Assembly: GCA_026985775.1 (NCBI GenBank)
Contig: JALSPV010000135.1
Coordinates: 1-6,099, forward strand
Reading direction: 5' to 3'
DNA from: Candidatus Aenigmatarchaeota archaeon
GTDB lineage: Archaea; Aenigmatarchaeota; Aenigmatarchaeia; Aenigmatarchaeales; SZUA-1535
DNA: 6,099 bases
The first letter of the stretch is position 1. Every line of letters starts with the position of its first letter. A program made the position numbers and the translations under genes. Of the stretch, positions 4,179 to 6,099 are shown in pieces. Under the pieces are notes generated by a model. That model searched no databases, was not told the DNA's origin, and saw only the letters and a program-made list of their open reading frames with translations.

Positions 4179-4688
4179 ATGCCGTCCATTCACAGAGAAA
4201 TTTGCGAGATATGTCTGAAATCTGATGTTCTCTGTCCTGCTTGCGAAGAAAAGGTAAAGAATGGTATAATCTCGGCTCTCGATATTGAGGTAGCCCGTAT
4301 TCTCGAAAAATTGAAAGAGAAATTCAAGGTTTTGAAAAGTGCAGAAATCATAAAGGTTGTTGGTAGTGAGAACTATGTAATTATCCTTGCCAGAAAAGGA
4401 GACGTCTCTAAGATAATAGGAAAAAACGGCTCTATAGTCAGAGCGCTTTCAAAAGAGCTTGGAAAACAGGTGAAAGTTGTCGAATACAGCGAAGATATGA
4501 AGACCTTTATCAATAATCTACTCTTCCCTGCAAACGTAGAGACAATAAGCATAGTTTATAAAAGAGATGGGAACAAAGTATTAAAAATCGTGGTTTCTTC
4601 TAAAAGCACCAAAAAAATAGATGAAGAGTTAATAAAGCAGGTTGTTCATTCGCTGTTTAATTACGACACTGAAGTGGTTATGGTGTAA
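4179..4688 (+). CDS. Zinc-ribbon plus KH-domain RNA-binding protein
   Basis: The 169-residue protein starts MPSIHREICEICLKSDVLCP. It has a four-cysteine zinc knuckle/ribbon (C9, C12, C19, C22), a charged helix (about 30-55), and a KH domain (about 55-105). The RNA-binding loop GKNG is at 81-84 within VSKIIGKNGSIVRALSKELG. A C-terminal domain (about 112-169) shows beta strands such as ETISIVYKR and VLKIVVSS and may be a second degenerate KH-like fold lacking GxxG. Related archaeal proteins are annotated as KH-domain or NusA-like; a role in transcription elongation or RNA metabolism is plausible but unproven. A TTG at 4158 in frame would extend the protein by seven residues, but it lies immediately 3' of the TATA element. 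The ATG at 4179 at leaderless distance is preferred. It is divergent from htpX. Confidence 0.88.
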   Translation: MPSIHREICEICLKSDVLCPACEEKVKNGIISALDIEVARILEKLKEKFKVLKSAEIIKVVGSENYVIILARKGDVSKIIGKNGSIVRALSKELGKQVKVVEYSEDMKTFINNLLFPANVETISIVYKRDGNKVLKIVVSSKSTKKIDEELIKQVVHSLFNYDTEVVMV

Positions 4689-4717
4689 GTAATTCTGATA
4701 TATTTGTAGAAATTATT

Positions 4718-4930
4718 TCAGAAATGGATATTAATGCTGGAAATGTTACTAGAAGTGTTTGTAAGATTCTGCTCCAACGATGTTTTTATCTTTTCAATTT
4801 TTTCTTGCGCCTTATTTTCTACTGTTTTTTCTATAATCATCCCGCCTTTCGAAAGGAAAAAACATAGAAGAAGAGGAAATAATATTGCAAAACTTAAAAT
4901 TATCACAGATTTTTTGTCTATCACAAACAT
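4718..4930 (-). CDS. Possible small single-span membrane protein
   Basis: A 70-residue reading frame fills most of the 271-nt gap between the KH gene and the glycosyltransferase. It starts MFVIDKKSVIILSFAILFPL and has one membrane helix (about 9-28). The remainder is Lys/Glu/Asn-rich and probably helical (IEKTVENKAQEKIEKIKTSL), ending in an Asn/Ser-rich tail. The pattern of basic N-terminus, one helix and charged amphipathic remainder is protein-like, and there is a plausible AT-rich promoter upstream. No Shine-Dalgarno and no recognised family. An overlapping plus-strand frame (4734-4994) runs into the glycosyltransferase start and is less convincing. It could also be non-coding AT-rich DNA. 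Confidence 0.45.
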   Translation of the reverse strand: MFVIDKKSVIILSFAILFPLLLCFFLSKGGMIIEKTVENKAQEKIEKIKTSLEQNLTNTSSNISSINIHF

Positions 4931-4940
4931 AATAAATAAA
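4931..4940 (+). promoter_or_regulatory. TATA-like element of the glycosyltransferase operon
   Basis: AATAAATAAA is centred about 25 nt before the ATG at 4960, matching leaderless spacing, and no Shine-Dalgarno precedes that ATG. The whole 29-nt gap to the divergent small gene is AT-rich, so the exact box is uncertain. Confidence 0.4.
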
Positions 4941-4959
4941 TTTTTTATTAAGAATCTTA

Positions 4960-5676
4960 ATGAAGATTTCGGTTATTCTTCCAGCGTACAATGAGGAAGA
5001 TAAGATTGGAGATGTAATAAATGAGACTGTAAAAGTTTTAGATAAGATTACAGATAACTGGGAGATAATAGTAGTAGATGATGGCAGTAAAGACTTAACA
5101 TTTACAATAGCAAAAGAATTTGCGAAAAACGACGGAAGGATAAGAGCAATATCTTATGGAAAAAATATGGGTAAGGGCTTTGCCTTAAAATACGGCTTTG
5201 AACATTCAAGAGGGGATTTAATAGTTTTTATGGATGCCGATTTGGATTTACATCCAAGAGAGATAAAAAAGTTCATTAAAATAATGGAGAAAGAGAAAGC
5301 GGATGTCGTTGTTGGTTCGAAGAGACATACTAAATCTAAAGTTAACTATCCTCTCAAGAGAAAGATTTTAAGCGACTCTTACTTCTTCATGGTGAAGATG
5401 TTGTTTAATCTAAACGTTAAAGATACGCAAGTTGGCTTAAAGCTGTTTAAGAGAAAGGTGCTTAGAGACGTTATGCCAAGGATCTTAGTTAAGAGATATG
5501 CGTTCGACGTCGAAGTGTTGGCAAATGCAGTTAGGAAAGGATACAAAATAGTTGAAGCTCCAGTTGAATTGGACTTCAAGCACAGCAGTAATATCAACTG
5601 GAAAGAAATCTGGAGAATGTTTGTAGATACATTGGCTATAGCTTACAGAATGCATATAAAGAGGTATTACGATTGA
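4960..5676 (+). CDS. Family 2 glycosyltransferase, dolichol-phosphate sugar transferase-like (DPM1/ALG5/AglJ type)
   Basis: The 238-residue protein is a GT-A fold family 2 enzyme. It shows SVILPAYNEEDKI at 4-16, the nucleotide-binding VVDDGSKD at 38-45, and NMGKGFALKYGFEHSRGD at 69-86. The DxD-type metal site MDADLDLHP is at 91-99 and the signature DTQVGLKLFKR at 155-165. This build fits enzymes that move a sugar from a nucleotide sugar to dolichol phosphate at the inner membrane face, such as ALG5, DPM1 and archaeal AglJ, an early step in archaeal N-glycan assembly. The usual TQCG Cys is Val here. There is no C-terminal membrane segment. The ATG at 4960 has no Shine-Dalgarno and fits a leaderless mRNA. 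It is followed after 14 nt by a second glycosyltransferase, so the two form an operon. Sugar and acceptor cannot be read from sequence alone. Confidence 0.92.
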   Translation: MKISVILPAYNEEDKIGDVINETVKVLDKITDNWEIIVVDDGSKDLTFTIAKEFAKNDGRIRAISYGKNMGKGFALKYGFEHSRGDLIVFMDADLDLHPREIKKFIKIMEKEKADVVVGSKRHTKSKVNYPLKRKILSDSYFFMVKMLFNLNVKDTQVGLKLFKRKVLRDVMPRILVKRYAFDVEVLANAVRKGYKIVEAPVELDFKHSSNINWKEIWRMFVDTLAIAYRMHIKRYYD

Positions 5677-5677
5677 T

Positions 5678-5683
5678 AAGGTG
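5678..5683 (+). promoter_or_regulatory. Shine-Dalgarno site of the family 4 glycosyltransferase
   Basis: AAGGTG ends 7 nt before the ATG at 5691 in the 14-nt gap after the preceding stop. It supports that start and internal initiation on a shared mRNA. Confidence 0.55.
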
Positions 5684-5690
5684 TGGTAGC

Positions 5691-6099
5691 ATGAACGTTC
5701 TATGGTTTAACTGGAGAGATATAAAGAATCCCGAGGCTGGAGGAGCTGAGATTTATACACATGAAATTGCCAGAAGGCTAGCCGAAAGAGGATATTCTAT
5801 TACTCTGTTTACATCTAAATTTAGAGGTTGCAAAGAGGAAGAGATTATCAACGGAGTTAGGGTTATCAGAGACGGTGGAAAATTTACAGTATATCAAAAG
5901 GCGAAGGAGTTCTACAAGAAAAACGGCAATAAATTTGATGTGGTAATTGATGAAATAAACACCAGACCTTTTCTAACACCTAAATTCGTTGATGAAGCTA
6001 AAATTGTAGCTTTAATACATCAGCTTGCCAGAGAGTTCTGGTTCTATGAAACTCCCTTTCCCGTAAATCTAATCGGTTACTATATTTTGGAGAGGAGAT
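5691..6099 (+). CDS. Family 4 glycosyltransferase (partial, C-terminus outside window)
   Basis: The frame starts at ATG 5691 and remains open for 136 codons to the window end. The N-terminal half of a GT-B enzyme is visible: MNVLWFNWRDIKNPEAGGAE, then IYTHEIARRLAERGYSITLF, the start of the nucleotide-independent acceptor domain. Later blocks are FDVVIDEINTRPF (about 83-95) and IVALIHQLAREFWFYETPFP (about 105-124). These are characteristic of an archaeal/bacterial subfamily of GT4 enzymes in surface polysaccharide and N-glycan gene clusters. The nucleotide-sugar-binding C-terminal domain with the E-x7-E motif lies outside. It follows the family 2 glycosyltransferase by 14 nt with its own ribosome site. 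Together they probably mark the beginning of a cell-surface glycan cluster that continues to the right. Confidence 0.92.
   Translation, partial: MNVLWFNWRDIKNPEAGGAEIYTHEIARRLAERGYSITLFTSKFRGCKEEEIINGVRVIRDGGKFTVYQKAKEFYKKNGNKFDVVIDEINTRPFLTPKFVDEAKIVALIHQLAREFWFYETPFPVNLIGYYILERR

Noticed and set aside
4734..4994. Plus-strand 86-codon frame before the family 2 glycosyltransferase
   Set aside because: It overlaps the start of the glycosyltransferase out of frame, lacks a ribosome site, and the minus-strand frame in the same place has a more protein-like layout.
1..6099. CRISPR array, insertion sequence or integration site
   Set aside because: No regularly spaced direct repeats, transposase-like frame or terminal inverted repeats were seen. 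The tRNA gene has no visible duplicated 3' end elsewhere in the window.

Overview
The window looks archaeal. It encodes an MBF1-type transcription factor, an archaeal-style uL15, a class III (prepilin-type) pilin-like protein, a KaiC-like ATPase, HtpX, a zinc-ribbon/KH protein and a tRNA-Val(GAC). Most genes lack a Shine-Dalgarno site and have a TATA-like element about 26-28 nt upstream of the start codon, as expected for leaderless archaeal mRNAs. A few genes carry clear Shine-Dalgarno sites. The sequence is AT-rich with very short intergenic gaps. The KaiC-like family (AF_0795-type, from memory) is typical of thermophiles, so a thermophilic euryarchaeote or a DPANN-type lineage is plausible, but I cannot name the taxon.

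Left part (1-2443). A KaiC-like ATPase gene runs leftward off the window edge. It is divergent from mbf1 and shares a perfect 12-bp AT palindrome with it as a likely TATA region. Converging on mbf1 is a two-gene operon on the minus strand: a cytoplasmic coiled-coil protein followed, with a 4-nt ATGA overlap, by a pilin-like secreted protein. Upstream of that lies rpl15 (uL15), away from its usual rpl30-rpl15-secY neighbours.

Middle part (2444-4688). rpl15 is divergent from a small membrane protein with an internal two-fold repeat. That gene overlaps by one base (TGATG) a small HExxH putative metallopeptidase. Tail to tail with these is tRNA-Val, then htpX on the same strand as the tRNA. htpX is divergent from the zinc-ribbon/KH protein across a 61-nt gap whose centre is a perfect 14-bp palindrome that can be read as two back-to-back TATA boxes.

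Right part (4689-6099). After a small possible membrane protein on the minus strand, a surface-glycan cluster begins: a DPM1/AglJ-type family 2 glycosyltransferase, then a family 4 glycosyltransferase that runs off the right edge.

The most interesting points are the uncharacterised pilin/coiled-coil pair near a KaiC-like ATPase (components reminiscent of, but not the same as, archaellum parts), the coupled repeat-membrane-protein/metallopeptidase pair, and the repeated use of a single symmetric AT element between divergent genes. All functional proposals for the uncharacterised genes are inference.
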